Below are positions 1-8,535 of a stretch of 64,000 nt of DNA, in pieces. The DNA is from Thermobispora bispora DSM 43833. Its GTDB lineage: Bacteria; Actinomycetota; Actinomycetes; Streptosporangiales; Streptosporangiaceae. The DNA lies in assembly GCF_000092645.1 (NCBI RefSeq), contig NC_014165.1:3100001-3164000 (forward strand). The letters run 5' to 3'. The notes beneath the pieces were generated by a model. It was not told where the DNA came from. It saw only the letters and a list, made by a program, of their open reading frames with translations, and ran no database searches. The position numbers and the translations under genes were made by a program. Position 1 is the first letter of the stretch. The number at the start of each line of letters is the position of its first letter.

Positions 1-920
1 GCCATCGCCTCGAGCGGCACCATGCCGAACGGCTCGTACCAGGGCACGGTCACCACCACGTCGGCCGAGCGCATCAGCGCGGGGACGTCGCCGCGGGCGA
101 CGCTGCCGATCAACCGCACCCGGTCCGCCAGGCCGCAGGCGTCCGCCAGCGTGGCGAGCCGGTCGGCCTCCTCCTCCCCCGGCGCGCCGCCCGCGATGAT
201 GAGCTCGGCCCCGGGCGTCTCGCACATCGCGCGGATGATCGTGTCCACGCCCTTGCGCGGCACCAGCCGGCCGATGCTGAGGATGCGCGGCCGGTCGCCG
301 CGGGGCGCGACCGGGCCGTCCGGGCGGAACAGCCCGAGGTCGACCCCGCAGGGCACCACGGCGATCTTCCCGTGGGGGACGCCCATGGCCGACAGCTCCC
401 GCACCTCGTCGGTGCAGGTCGCGATCACCGCCTGGGCGCGCCGGCCGATCTCGCGCTCGATGCCGATCCGCTCGGGCGGGCTGCCGTCGGCCGCGCCCTG
501 CCACCGCCGCTTGACGGTGCCGAGCGCGTGGTAGGTCTGCACCACGGGGACGCCCATGGGCTCGGCGGCGAGCAGGGCGGCGTGCCCGCTCATCCAGAAG
601 TGGGCGTGCACGACGTCCGGCCGGTCGGCCGCCCACCGGTGGTGGAGGTACGCGGCGAACTCCGGCATGTACGGCAGCAGCCGGTCCTTGGAGATGGGCT
701 CCGCCGGCCCGGCGGGCACGTGCTCGACCGTGACCCCGGGCGCCATGGCCCGCCGGTCCGCCCGCCCGGGCTCGGTCCGCCGGGTGTACACCGTGACCTC
801 GTGGCCGCGGAGCGCCAGGGCGCGGGCGAGCGCGGCGACATGGACGTTCTGCCCACCGGCGTCCACACCGCCCAGCGGGGCGAGCGGGCTGGCGTGCTCC
901 GAGACGAGGGCGATCCTCAT
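1..920 (-). CDS. GT4 family glycosyltransferase, partial at left edge
   Basis: About 306 residues are visible; the C-terminus lies beyond base 1. The N-terminus has the GT-B acceptor-side glycine loop (GGVDAGGQNVHVAALARAL) typical of MshA and sucrose-phosphate-synthase-like retaining GT4 enzymes. A second Rossmann half begins near residue 220 (ILSIGRLVPRKGVDTII), and the nucleotide-sugar motif begins before the edge (WYEPFGMVPLEAMA). These enzymes move a sugar from an NDP-sugar in the cytoplasm. The ATG (918-920) overlaps the stop of the upstream GT9 gene in an ATGA junction, so the two are translationally coupled. The acceptor is unknown. Its place behind GT9, GT2 and a carbamoyltransferase suggests a surface or secondary-metabolite glycan rather than mycothiol. 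Confidence 0.85.
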   Translation of the reverse strand, partial: MRIALVSEHASPLAPLGGVDAGGQNVHVAALARALALRGHEVTVYTRRTEPGRADRRAMAPGVTVEHVPAGPAEPISKDRLLPYMPEFAAYLHHRWAADRPDVVHAHFWMSGHAALLAAEPMGVPVVQTYHALGTVKRRWQGAADGSPPERIGIEREIGRRAQAVIATCTDEVRELSAMGVPHGKIAVVPCGVDLGLFRPDGPVAPRGDRPRILSIGRLVPRKGVDTIIRAMCETPGAELIIAGGAPGEEEADRLATLADACGLADRVRLIGSVARGDVPALMRSADVVVTVPWYEPFGMVPLEAM

Positions 921-1948
921 GGGACACACTCCTTCACGGTGGAGAGACGGCGGACCGCCTCGACGATCTGTTCGGCACGGACCGAGGAGAGGCAGGGGTG
1001 GCCGGGGATCGGGCAGATCCGCGCCCGGCTCCCCCGGCACGGCGCCGCCTGGTCGCCCAGGATCACGGCGGGCACCCGGTACGGCGCCCAGCGGGCGGCC
1101 GGCACCACCGGGGCGAACAGGCTGACCACCGGGGTGCCGACGGCGGCCGCGAGGTGCGCGGCCCCGGTGTTGGGCGCGACCACCACCGAGGCGGAGGCGA
1201 GGACGGCGGCGAGCTCGCGGAGCGTGGTGCGGCCGCCTAGGTCGACGGCGCCGGCCGCGGCGACCAGACGGGTGAGCGCGCGCTCCCCCGGGCCGCCGGT
1301 GACCACCACCCGCTCCCCCGCCCGCACGAGCGCGGCGACCGCCTCGGCCCACCGCTCGGGCGGCCAGGTCCGGGCCGGGGCGCTCGCCCCCGGGTGGACG
1401 GCCACGTACCCGGGCGGGCCGGCGAGGTGCCGGGTGTCCGGCAGCGGCCCGCGCACCGCGAGCCGGCCGTCGTCCCCGTCGGGCAGGTGGAACCCGGCGG
1501 CCCGGGCGAGGCCGAGCATGCGCTCGGGCTCGGGCACGTCCACGGTCTCGTCCACCACGTGGCGGACGTCGAGCAGGGTGCCGGGGTAGTCGGCGCTGAT
1601 CGCGGCGATGCGGGGCGTGCCGGCGAGCCGGAGCAGCAGCGCCATGGGCAGCGCCGACTGATGGAACGACGTGAAGATCAGTGCCTGGTCGGGGGCGATC
1701 CGCCGCACCGCGGTGATCAACCGGGCGGCGTGCGCCTCGGTCACCGGCACCCGGCCGGGGTCGATCCACGGGGTGCGCCATTCGAGGACCTCGTCCACGC
1801 CGGGCAGCAGCTCGGCCGCGGCCCTGCCGTACGGCCCGGCGAGCAGCACGACCCGCCGGGCGCCGGCCGCGACCGCGCGGACCGCCGGCCCGGCCAGCAG
1901 CACGTCGCCCGCGTTGTCGGGCCGCACCACGAGAACGGTCCCGGTCAC
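917..1948 (-). CDS. GT9 family (ADP-heptose transferase-like) glycosyltransferase
   Basis: 343 aa. N-terminal VVRPDNAGDVLLAGPAV is the hallmark start of RfaF/WaaF-type heptosyltransferases. The C-terminal half has VHPGASAPARTWPPERW and APNTGAAHLAAAVGTPVVSLF, the donor-nucleotide site of GT9. The family transfers L,D- or D,D-heptose from ADP-heptose. The open frame extends far upstream, but the GTG at 1946-1948 is chosen because it overlaps the stop of the preceding GT2 gene (GTGA) and places the Rossmann strand at residue 3. A GT9 beside a GmhB-type heptose phosphatase (4715-5305) is good context for heptose chemistry in this Gram-positive. The exact sugar is inferred. Confidence 0.85.
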   Translation of the reverse strand: MTGTVLVVRPDNAGDVLLAGPAVRAVAAGARRVVLLAGPYGRAAAELLPGVDEVLEWRTPWIDPGRVPVTEAHAARLITAVRRIAPDQALIFTSFHQSALPMALLLRLAGTPRIAAISADYPGTLLDVRHVVDETVDVPEPERMLGLARAAGFHLPDGDDGRLAVRGPLPDTRHLAGPPGYVAVHPGASAPARTWPPERWAEAVAALVRAGERVVVTGGPGERALTRLVAAAGAVDLGGRTTLRELAAVLASASVVVAPNTGAAHLAAAVGTPVVSLFAPVVPAARWAPYRVPAVILGDQAAPCRGSRARICPIPGHPCLSSVRAEQIVEAVRRLSTVKECVP

Positions 1949-2910
1949 CTCGCCCCTCCCGTCCGGAGCGCCACCTCCGCCCCGAGCCGGTACGCGCAGG
2001 CGGCCGGCGGGATGAGCACGCTCGTCACCGCCATGCGCAGGATCTCGCCCGGGGTGCGCGGCCCGGGCGCGATCCGCGCCCAGGCGAACTCGGCGGTGAG
2101 GGCGAGCCAGGCGAGGCCGGCGATCCGGGCCGCCGCCCTTCCGGCGCGCCTCCGGTGCGCGCCCATCGCGGTGAGCGCCGCGGCGAACAGCCCGCAGAGC
2201 GTGGTGAGCACATGGCGGCTGAGACGTCCGGGCGGCGCGCCGGAGGCGGCCCGCCACCCCGGGCCGTGCAGCCGCCGCATCAGCGCGTCGTCGGCGTTGC
2301 CGCGCTGGCGGCGCAGGCTCGCCCAGAACCCGTCGTCCCGGACCGGGTGCACGGTCACCCGCTCCCCCCGGACCAGGGTGAACCCGGCGCGCCGCACCCG
2401 CAGGGCGAGGTCGGAGTCCTCCCGGTAGGCGCGGGGGAACCGCTCGTCGAACCCGCCGACCGCCTCGAGCGCCCGACGGCGGTAGGCCATGTCCGCGGTG
2501 GCCCAGCGGGCGGTGGCGAGCCCGGCGGTGTTCCGCTCCTCGTCGGTGGGCGGGCGGCCGGGCGGCAACGGTACCCGGATCCGGCCCTGGCTTCCGGCGA
2601 CATGCCCGGGGAGCCCGCCCAGGTCCCGGGCGAGCGCCCCGGCCCACCCGGGTGCGGGCACCACGTCGTCGTCGAGGAAGACCACCCACGGGGTGGTGGC
2701 CGCCCGCCAGCCGGCGTTCCGCGCCGCGGCCGGCCCGCGCCCGCCGGTGGCGAGCACGCGCACCCCGTCCGGCACGGGGAGCGGGGTTCGGGCGTCCCTC
2801 CGGTCGTCGACCACGATCACCTCCGGGCCGGGGCCGATGGCGGCGAGCGCCGCGGCGAGGCTCGGCCGGCCCACCGTCGGGATCACCACGGTGACCTCCG
2901 GGCCGGCCAT
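1945..2910 (-). CDS. GT2 family glycosyltransferase
   Basis: 321 aa. A GT-A fold is shown by VTVVIPTVGRPSL at the N-terminus, the metal-binding FLDDDVVP near residue 88 and the EDSDLALRVRRAG segment common in inverting GT2 enzymes. The last 100 residues are hydrophobic and Arg-rich and may contact the membrane. The ATG at 2908-2910 shares one base with the stop of the carbamoyltransferase gene (TGATG), and its own stop overlaps the GT9 start, so it is the second gene of a tightly coupled four-gene operon. Donor and acceptor cannot be read from sequence. Confidence 0.87.
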   Translation of the reverse strand: MAGPEVTVVIPTVGRPSLAAALAAIGPGPEVIVVDDRRDARTPLPVPDGVRVLATGGRGPAAARNAGWRAATTPWVVFLDDDVVPAPGWAGALARDLGGLPGHVAGSQGRIRVPLPPGRPPTDEERNTAGLATARWATADMAYRRRALEAVGGFDERFPRAYREDSDLALRVRRAGFTLVRGERVTVHPVRDDGFWASLRRQRGNADDALMRRLHGPGWRAASGAPPGRLSRHVLTTLCGLFAAALTAMGAHRRRAGRAAARIAGLAWLALTAEFAWARIAPGPRTPGEILRMAVTSVLIPPAACAYRLGAEVALRTGGAR

Positions 2911-4547
2911 CACCGGAACACCTCCCCCCGCCGCACGAGGTACGGCCCGAGCGCGAGCACGTCCACCGGGGCCGAGCCGAAGCACTCCAGGGCGTCCCGC
3001 GGGTCGTCGACCATGGGCCGGCCGGCGGTGTTGAGGCTCGTGTTGACGAGCACGGGCAGCCCGGTGCGCGCCTCGAACTCCTCCAGCAGCCGGGCGAGCA
3101 GCGGCTCGCGCCGCCGGTCCACCGTCTGGATGCGCGCGGTGCCGTCGACGTGCACGACCGCGGGGATCAGCTCCCGCCAGCCGGGCCGCACGTCGTGGAT
3201 GAAGAGCATGTACGGGCTGGTCAGCGGCCCGCGGGTGAAGATCTCCCCGGCCCGTTCGGCGAGCACCATCGGGGCGACCGGCCGGAAGGGCTCGCGCCCT
3301 TTCACGTCGTTGAGCCGCTCGGTGTTGGCCGCGTGGCCCGGGTGCGCCAGGAGCGAGCGGTGGCCGAGCGCCCGCGGGCCGTACTCGGCGCGCCCCTGGA
3401 ACCAGGCGACGATCCGGTCCGCGGCGAGCTCGGCGGCGACCGCGGCGGCGAGGTCGTCCGGCCGCTCGTACGGCACGCGCGCCCGGTCGAGCCATGCGGC
3501 GAGCTCCTCGTCGGTCCAGCCGCGGCCGAGGTCCGCGCCGTCCATCGGGGTGATCGGCTCGCCGTGCTCGGCGGCGAGGTGGAGGGCCCCGCCGAGCGCG
3601 GTGCCGGCGTCGCCGGCGGCCGGCTGCACCCAGACGTCGTCGAAGGGCCCCTCGGCGAGCAGCCGGGTGTTCGCCACGCAGTTGAGCGCCACCCCGCCGG
3701 CCATGGTGAGGTGGCGGGCGCCGGTGCGGGCGTGCAGCCACCGGGCGAGGTCGAGCAGCACCTCTTCGAGCCGGGCCTGCACGCTCGCGGCGAGGTCGGC
3801 GTGCTCGCTCGTCCACCGCCCCTCCTCGGTGGGCGGCTTGGCGAAGGCGTGCCAGTCGATCGGCTCGACGTGGAAGCCGCCGTCCCCGGTCGGGCGGATG
3901 AGGTCGCGGAACGCCTCCAGGTGGCGCGGCTCGCCGTACGCGGCGAGCGCCATGACCTTGTACTCGTCACTGGAGCGCTGGAAGCCGAGGTGCTCGGTGA
4001 GCTCCTCGTACATGAGCCCGAGCGAGCTGGGCAGCTCCTGGGCGGCGAGCACGGTGAGCTCACCGCCGCGGTGGTGGCCCGCCAGGTGGGACGCGGCCTC
4101 GCCGCGTCCGTCGCAGACCAGCACGGCCGACTCCGGGTACGGCGCGGCGAGGCAGGCCGATGCGGCGTGCGCGACGTGGTGCGGCACGAACCGCACCTGG
4201 GCGGGGTCGAGGCCGGGGAGCGCGGTGGCGAGGAAGTGCGGGGCGCGGCGCGCGTAGCGGGTGCGCAGCTCCTCCCAGTGCCCGTCCAGGCCCGCCTGCC
4301 CGGGCCGGACCAGGGCGGGGTCGTAGGAGTACGCCACCCCGTCGAGGTCCTGCGGGCGTAACCCGGCCTGCCGGAGGCACCAGGCGGCCGCCTGCTCGGG
4401 CAGCTCCCAGGCCGAGAACGGCACCGGGCGCTTGCCGTGCTTGCGGCGGCTGAACCGCTCCTCCTCGGCCGCGGCGACGATCCGCCCGTCCACGACCAGC
4501 GCGGCCGCCGGATCGTGGAAGATCGCGTTGATCCCGAGGAAACGCAT
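2910..4547 (-). CDS. O-carbamoyltransferase (NodU/CmcH/TobZ family)
   Basis: 545 aa, close to the usual family length. The Kae1-like N-terminal domain starts MRFLGINAIFHDPAAALV and carries the metal-binding HHVAHA motif. The carbamoyl-transfer region has GGVALNCVANTRL, then FQGRAEYGPRALGHRS and REPFRPVAP, followed by the YrdC-like C-terminal segment. The family makes carbamoyl-AMP from carbamoyl phosphate and ATP and carbamoylates a hydroxyl of a sugar or antibiotic. A Shine-Dalgarno (GGAGGGG) precedes the ATG. As first gene of the leftward operon with three glycosyltransferases it probably carbamoylates the glycan they build; the acceptor is inferred only. Confidence 0.92.
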   Translation of the reverse strand: MRFLGINAIFHDPAAALVVDGRIVAAAEEERFSRRKHGKRPVPFSAWELPEQAAAWCLRQAGLRPQDLDGVAYSYDPALVRPGQAGLDGHWEELRTRYARRAPHFLATALPGLDPAQVRFVPHHVAHAASACLAAPYPESAVLVCDGRGEAASHLAGHHRGGELTVLAAQELPSSLGLMYEELTEHLGFQRSSDEYKVMALAAYGEPRHLEAFRDLIRPTGDGGFHVEPIDWHAFAKPPTEEGRWTSEHADLAASVQARLEEVLLDLARWLHARTGARHLTMAGGVALNCVANTRLLAEGPFDDVWVQPAAGDAGTALGGALHLAAEHGEPITPMDGADLGRGWTDEELAAWLDRARVPYERPDDLAAAVAAELAADRIVAWFQGRAEYGPRALGHRSLLAHPGHAANTERLNDVKGREPFRPVAPMVLAERAGEIFTRGPLTSPYMLFIHDVRPGWRELIPAVVHVDGTARIQTVDRRREPLLARLLEEFEARTGLPVLVNTSLNTAGRPMVDDPRDALECFGSAPVDVLALGPYLVRRGEVFR

Positions 4548-4714
4548 CGGCGACCCCTCCGTTGCGCCGGAGTCCCGGGGGTGGTTGCCGAGGAGAGCCC
4601 GTCAAAACCCGCTTTTGCCGACGGCTGGCTGAATTAAGGAAAAAAACCAAATGGAACGCCGTGGGCCGGCGCGGCGCCCCGTTTGCCCCCGCGGCCCGTG
4701 GGTAGCCCACGGCC
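4548..4714. promoter_or_regulatory. divergent promoter region of the heptose-glycan cluster
   Basis: This 167-bp gap separates the leftward carbamoyltransferase operon from the rightward gmhB gene. It contains an A-rich tract (about 4633-4652) that stands out from the GC-rich surroundings and must hold the promoters of both operons. No confident -35/-10 pair was assigned. Confidence 0.4.
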
Positions 4715-5305
4715 GTGAGGGGTTCCCCGAGCGCACGGCCCGCCCGGCCGCCTGGCGCCCGGGTGCCGGCGGCGGTGCTGTTCGACCGGGACGGGACGCT
4801 CATCCGCGATGTGCCGTACAACGCCGACCCGGGGCGGGTGGAGCCCATGCCCGGGGCGCGCGCCGCGCTCGACCGGCTCCGCCGGGCCGGGGTGCGGGTC
4901 GGGGTGGTCACCAACCAGTCGGGTGTGGCCCGCGGTCTGATCAGCCCGGCCGAGCTCGCCGCGGTCAACGCCCGGGTCGAGGAGCTGCTCGGCCCGTTCG
5001 ACGTGTGGCAGGTCTGCCCGCACGGCGCGGCGGACGGGTGCGCGTGCCGCAAACCGGCCCCCGGGCTGGTGCACCGCGCCGCGGCCGCGCTCGGTGTCAC
5101 CGCGGCCGACTGCGTGGTGATCGGCGACATCGGCCGCGACGTGGCCGCCGCGCGCAACGCGGGGGCGCGGGCGATCCTCGTGCCCACCCCCGTGACGCGC
5201 GCCGCGGAGGTGGCGGCCGCGCCCGCGGTCGCGGCCGACCTCGCCGCCGCCGTGGAGCTGGTGCTCGCCGGCGGGCCGGTCACCGGCCGCGGGTGGGCGC
5301 GGTGA
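4715..5305 (+). CDS. gmhB: D-glycero-D-manno-heptose 1,7-bisphosphate phosphatase (GmhB-like, HAD superfamily)
   Basis: 196 aa. HAD motif I is FDRDGTL (catalytic Asp24 and Asp26), motif II is VVTNQSGVARG and motif III/IV is RKPAPG with IGDIGRD. The zinc loop diagnostic of GmhB is present: Cys101, His103, Cys109 and Cys111 (CPHGAADGCACRKP). GmhB removes the C7 phosphate of heptose bisphosphate on the way to ADP- or GDP-heptose. The frame begins at GTG 4715 with no clear Shine-Dalgarno; the in-frame GTG at 4763 is an alternative that would start right at the first beta strand. Histidinol-phosphate phosphatase is the main alternative, but the neighbouring GT9 favours heptose. The isomerase and kinase steps are not in this window. 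Confidence 0.8.
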   Translation: MRGSPSARPARPPGARVPAAVLFDRDGTLIRDVPYNADPGRVEPMPGARAALDRLRRAGVRVGVVTNQSGVARGLISPAELAAVNARVEELLGPFDVWQVCPHGAADGCACRKPAPGLVHRAAAALGVTAADCVVIGDIGRDVAAARNAGARAILVPTPVTRAAEVAAAPAVAADLAAAVELVLAGGPVTGRGWAR

Positions 5306-5333
5306 CCGCGGTCGCCGGAAGGGCGGTGAGGCG

Positions 5334-6293
5334 ATGCGGATCCTGGTCTGGCACGTCCACGGCGCGTGGACCACGTCGTTCGTGCAGGGCGGGCACGAAT
5401 ACCTGGTGCCGGTCACCCCGGACCGGGGCCCGGACGGCCGCGGCCGGGCCGTGACCTACCCCTGGCCGGAGTCGGTGCGCGAGGTGCCGTACGACCGGCT
5501 CGCCGGCGAGGAGGTCGACGTCGCCGTCTACCAGCGCCCTCATGAGATCGAGCTCGCCCGCCGGTGGCTGCGGCGCACCGTGCCCGGTGTCTACGTGGAG
5601 CACAACACCCCGGCCGGGGACGTGCCCCGGACCCGGCACCCGCTCGCCGACCGGGACGACATCCCCCTGGTCCACGTCACCCACTTCAACGCCCTGTTCT
5701 GGGACTCCGGCCGGGCCCCCACCCGGGTGATCGAGCACGGCGTGGTCGACCCCGGCCACCGCTACACCGGGGAGCTGCCCCGGGCGGGGGTGGTCATCAA
5801 CGAGCCGATCCGGCGGTGGCGGGTGGCGGGCACCGACCTGCTGCCCGCGTTCGCCGCCGCGGCGCCCCTAGACGTGTTCGGCATGCGGGTCACCGGGCTG
5901 CCCGCCGCGCTCGGCCGGGCCGGGGAGCTGCGCGTGCACGAGGACCTGCCGCAGCGGGTGATGCACGAGCGGCTAGCCCGCCGCCGGGTCTACCTGCACC
6001 CCTACCGGTGGACCTCGCTCGGCCTCGCGCTGATCGAGGCGATGCTCCTCGGCATGCCCGTGGTCGCGCTCGCGGCCACCGAGGCGGTGGAGGCGGTGCC
6101 GCCCGAGGCGGGCGTGGTCTCCACCCGGCTGCCCGTCCTGGTCGAGGCGGTGCGGGAGTTCACCGCCGACCCCGAGCTCGCCGCCCGGGCCGGCAAGGCG
6201 GCGCGCGCGGCCGCGCTCGCCCGGTACGGCCTCGGCCGCTTCCTCGCCGAGTGGGACCGGTTGCTGGAGGAGGTCGTGCGCGCGGCCCGGTGA
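5334..6293 (+). CDS. glycosyltransferase, GT4-like
   Basis: 319 aa. Starts MRILVWHVHGAWTTSFVQGG; the donor-site region near the C-terminus (YLHPYRWTSLGLALIEAML followed by GMPVVAL) matches the GT-B E-x7-E pocket of GT4 enzymes. No signal peptide or membrane segment is seen, so it should act in the cytoplasm or at the inner membrane face. It starts 28 bp after gmhB in the same direction, likely co-transcribed. The acceptor-side domain is unlike common GT4 subfamilies, so linkage and sugar are unassigned. It probably completes the glycan begun by the divergent operon. Confidence 0.75.
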   Translation: MRILVWHVHGAWTTSFVQGGHEYLVPVTPDRGPDGRGRAVTYPWPESVREVPYDRLAGEEVDVAVYQRPHEIELARRWLRRTVPGVYVEHNTPAGDVPRTRHPLADRDDIPLVHVTHFNALFWDSGRAPTRVIEHGVVDPGHRYTGELPRAGVVINEPIRRWRVAGTDLLPAFAAAAPLDVFGMRVTGLPAALGRAGELRVHEDLPQRVMHERLARRRVYLHPYRWTSLGLALIEAMLLGMPVVALAATEAVEAVPPEAGVVSTRLPVLVEAVREFTADPELAARAGKAARAAALARYGLGRFLAEWDRLLEEVVRAAR

Positions 6294-6391
6294 GCCCCGC
6301 GACGGTGCCCCGGGCGTGGCCGGTGCACGTTTTACCGAGAACGGCACAGGCCTGGCACTAGGCACAGATCCCGCCGGGAACCGGATCCGAC

Positions 6392-6820
6392 ATGATGCGG
6401 TACCTGGTGAACGGCGCGCTCGGCGGGGCGCTCGCGACCGCCGTGTACAACGCGATGGCGATCGCCGGTGACCGGGCGAGCATGCTCCGGCGGGCGGGAC
6501 GCCCCCGGCGGAGGACCGCCGCCGAGGAGGACGCGCTCGACGCGATCATCCAGTACGCGTTCGGCGCCGGATCGGGCGCGCTGCTCGGGCTGCTCTCCGC
6601 GGGGCGCCGGCTCCCCCTCCCGGTCGGCGCCGCGTACGGCATCGCCGTCTGGCTCGCGGCCCTGCGGCGGCGGGTGACCGGCATCGGCGCGTTCCCCGCC
6701 GCGCCGGACGGCCCGGGCCGCCTCGCCCTGCCCCTCGCCGGGCACCTGCTCTGGGGCACCGCGCTCACCATCGCCCTCAACCGGCTCCGGCCGGCCGGGC
6801 CGTACGGGCACGACCGGTGA
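6392..6820 (+). CDS. small integral membrane protein, unknown function
   Basis: 142 aa with about four hydrophobic stretches (near residues 5-25, 50-68, 76-92 and 115-130) separated by Arg-rich loops. No enzyme motif or conserved family signature could be recognised. Two adjacent ATGs (6392 and 6395) can serve as start; the second leaves a one-residue shorter protein. It lies between the glycan genes and egtD with a 98-bp gap on the left and converges with egtD, so it is not obviously in either operon. Confidence 0.6.
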   Translation: MMRYLVNGALGGALATAVYNAMAIAGDRASMLRRAGRPRRRTAAEEDALDAIIQYAFGAGSGALLGLLSAGRRLPLPVGAAYGIAVWLAALRRRVTGIGAFPAAPDGPGRLALPLAGHLLWGTALTIALNRLRPAGPYGHDR

Positions 6821-6847
6821 ACCGCGGTCCCGCAGGGCGGCCGGAGG

Positions 6848-7807
6848 TCAGTCGCGGGGCGCGGCCAGGGTGAGGCCGTAGTCGCCCGCGGGGTCGGTGT
6901 ACCAGCGGAGCACGGAGAAGCCCGCCCGCGCCAGCTCGGCCGCCACCCCCTCCGGGCGGAACTTGGCGCTGATCTCGGTCCGCATCTCCTCGCCCGGCTC
7001 GAACCGCACCACCATGCCGAGCGCGCGGATCTCGACCTCCATGGCCCGGGTGGCCCGCAACCGCATCTCGATCCACTCGTGGTCCTCGTCGTACCGGACG
7101 ATGTGCTCGAACGCCTCCGGCTCGAAGGCGGCGCCGAGCTCCCGGTTGATCACCCGGAGCACGTTGCGGTTGAACTCGGCCGTCACCCCCAGCGGGTCGT
7201 CGTAGGCGGCGAGCAGCCGCCGGGGATCCTTCACCAGGTCGGTGCCGAGGAGCAGGGTGTCCCCCGGCCGCAGCAGGGCGCGCAGGTCCTTCAGGAACAC
7301 CTCCCGCGCGGCCGGCGGGAAGTTGCCGATCGTGCCGCCGAGGAAGGCGACCATGCGCCGCTCCGGCCCGGACGGCAGGGTGAGCCGGCGTTCGAAGTCG
7401 GTGCGGACCGGTTCGATGCGGACGCCCGGGTAGCGCGGGGCGAGCCGGGTGGCCGCGCCCTCCAGCACCGACCGGTCCACGTCGACCGGGACATAGGCGC
7501 GCAGCGTGCCCGCGGTGGCGAGCGCGTCGAGCAGCAGCACGGTCTTCTCCGCGCTCCCCGACCCCAGCTCGACGAGCGTCTCCGCCAGGGCGAGCCGGGC
7601 GATGCCGGCCGCGTGCCGGCGCAGGATCTCCAGCTCACGGCGGCTCGGGTAGTACTCGGCGAGCCGGGTGATCCGCACGAACAGCTCGCTGCCCACCTCG
7701 TCGTAGAACCACTTGGGCGGCAGCCACTTGGGGACCGCGGTGAGCCCGGTGCGGACGTCCTGCTCCAGCGCGTGGCGGAGGTAACCGCCGTCGAGAAGGT
7801 CGATCAT
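6848..7807 (-). CDS. egtD: L-histidine N(alpha)-methyltransferase EgtD
   Basis: 319 aa, the normal EgtD length. The SAM-binding loop VELGSGSAEKT and the segments WFYDEVGSELF and FLGGTIGNF are family signatures (DUF2260/Methyltransf_33). The enzyme trimethylates histidine to hercynine, the first committed step of ergothioneine. The ATG at 7805-7807 overlaps the egtC stop (ATGA), making it the last gene of the leftward egtA-B-C-D operon. Confidence 0.95.
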   Translation of the reverse strand: MIDLLDGGYLRHALEQDVRTGLTAVPKWLPPKWFYDEVGSELFVRITRLAEYYPSRRELEILRRHAAGIARLALAETLVELGSGSAEKTVLLLDALATAGTLRAYVPVDVDRSVLEGAATRLAPRYPGVRIEPVRTDFERRLTLPSGPERRMVAFLGGTIGNFPPAAREVFLKDLRALLRPGDTLLLGTDLVKDPRRLLAAYDDPLGVTAEFNRNVLRVINRELGAAFEPEAFEHIVRYDEDHEWIEMRLRATRAMEVEIRALGMVVRFEPGEEMRTEISAKFRPEGVAAELARAGFSVLRWYTDPAGDYGLTLAAPRD

Positions 7808-8535
7808 AGGTCGCTCCCGGAGTCGATCGGTGTGATGCGCACGCCGTCGGGGGTCGCGAACACGAGCGAGCGGTCCGGGACCGGCTGCCAGCCCGGCCGG
7901 TCGTCGAGCGGTTCGCTCGCCACGAACACCCCGTCGCCGGCCTCGTCGACGCGGGTGAAGAGGGTGTCGCCCCACGCCACCGCGGCGATCTCGGTGCCCC
8001 CGCAGAGGAGCACGTTGAGCCGGGCCTCGGGGTCGGCGGCGGCAGCCTCGGTGACGATCGAGGCGAGCGCGTCCTCGGGCGGCGCGCCGGCGCGCAGCCG
8101 GGCGAACACGGCCGACGCGAGCACGGCCGAGTCGCACGGGCTCTCCGGTGCGGTGGCGAGCGGCCAGACCGCGTCCCGCCGGACCTGGCCGTTGTGGCTG
8201 AGCAGCCAGCGGCCGCCGGTGAACGGCGCGGTGGCCGCCTCCTCCACCGGCATGCCGCGCGTGGCGGACCGGACCGCGCCGATGAGGCAGGTGGAGCGCC
8301 CGGTCCGGGCGATGCCGGCCAGGCCGGGGTCGGCCCAGATGGGGATCGGCCGGCGGTAGCGCACCGGCTCGCCGAGCGTCCCGTCGTACCAGCCGACGCC
8401 GAAGCCGTCCGCGTTCACCGTGCCGTGGCGCTGCATCCGCGGCGCGTACGCCTGCCGGTACAGGCCGTGCTCCGGTTCGCTGAGCAGCCAGGTGAGCGGT
8501 TTGGGCGAGCCGAGCCAGGCGGCGTGGCGGCACAT
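7804..8535 (-). CDS. egtC: gamma-glutamyl-hercynylcysteine sulfoxide hydrolase EgtC
   Basis: 243 aa class II glutamine amidotransferase-like protein. The catalytic N-terminal cysteine is Cys2 (MCRHAAWLG), exposed after Met removal, followed by NADGFGVGWYD and LLSHNGQVR, which are class II amidotransferase motifs. In ergothioneine synthesis it removes the gamma-glutamyl group from the EgtB product. The ATG abuts the egtB stop directly with no spacer, and the stop overlaps the egtD start. Confidence 0.95.
   Translation of the reverse strand: MCRHAAWLGSPKPLTWLLSEPEHGLYRQAYAPRMQRHGTVNADGFGVGWYDGTLGEPVRYRRPIPIWADPGLAGIARTGRSTCLIGAVRSATRGMPVEEAATAPFTGGRWLLSHNGQVRRDAVWPLATAPESPCDSAVLASAVFARLRAGAPPEDALASIVTEAAAADPEARLNVLLCGGTEIAAVAWGDTLFTRVDEAGDGVFVASEPLDDRPGWQPVPDRSLVFATPDGVRITPIDSGSDL

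Noticed and set aside
372-2428. Long rightward open frames opposite the glycosyltransferase genes
   Set aside because: They are antisense shadows produced by high third-position GC; no domain, no ribosome site, and the leftward frames encode clear GT and carbamoyltransferase motifs.
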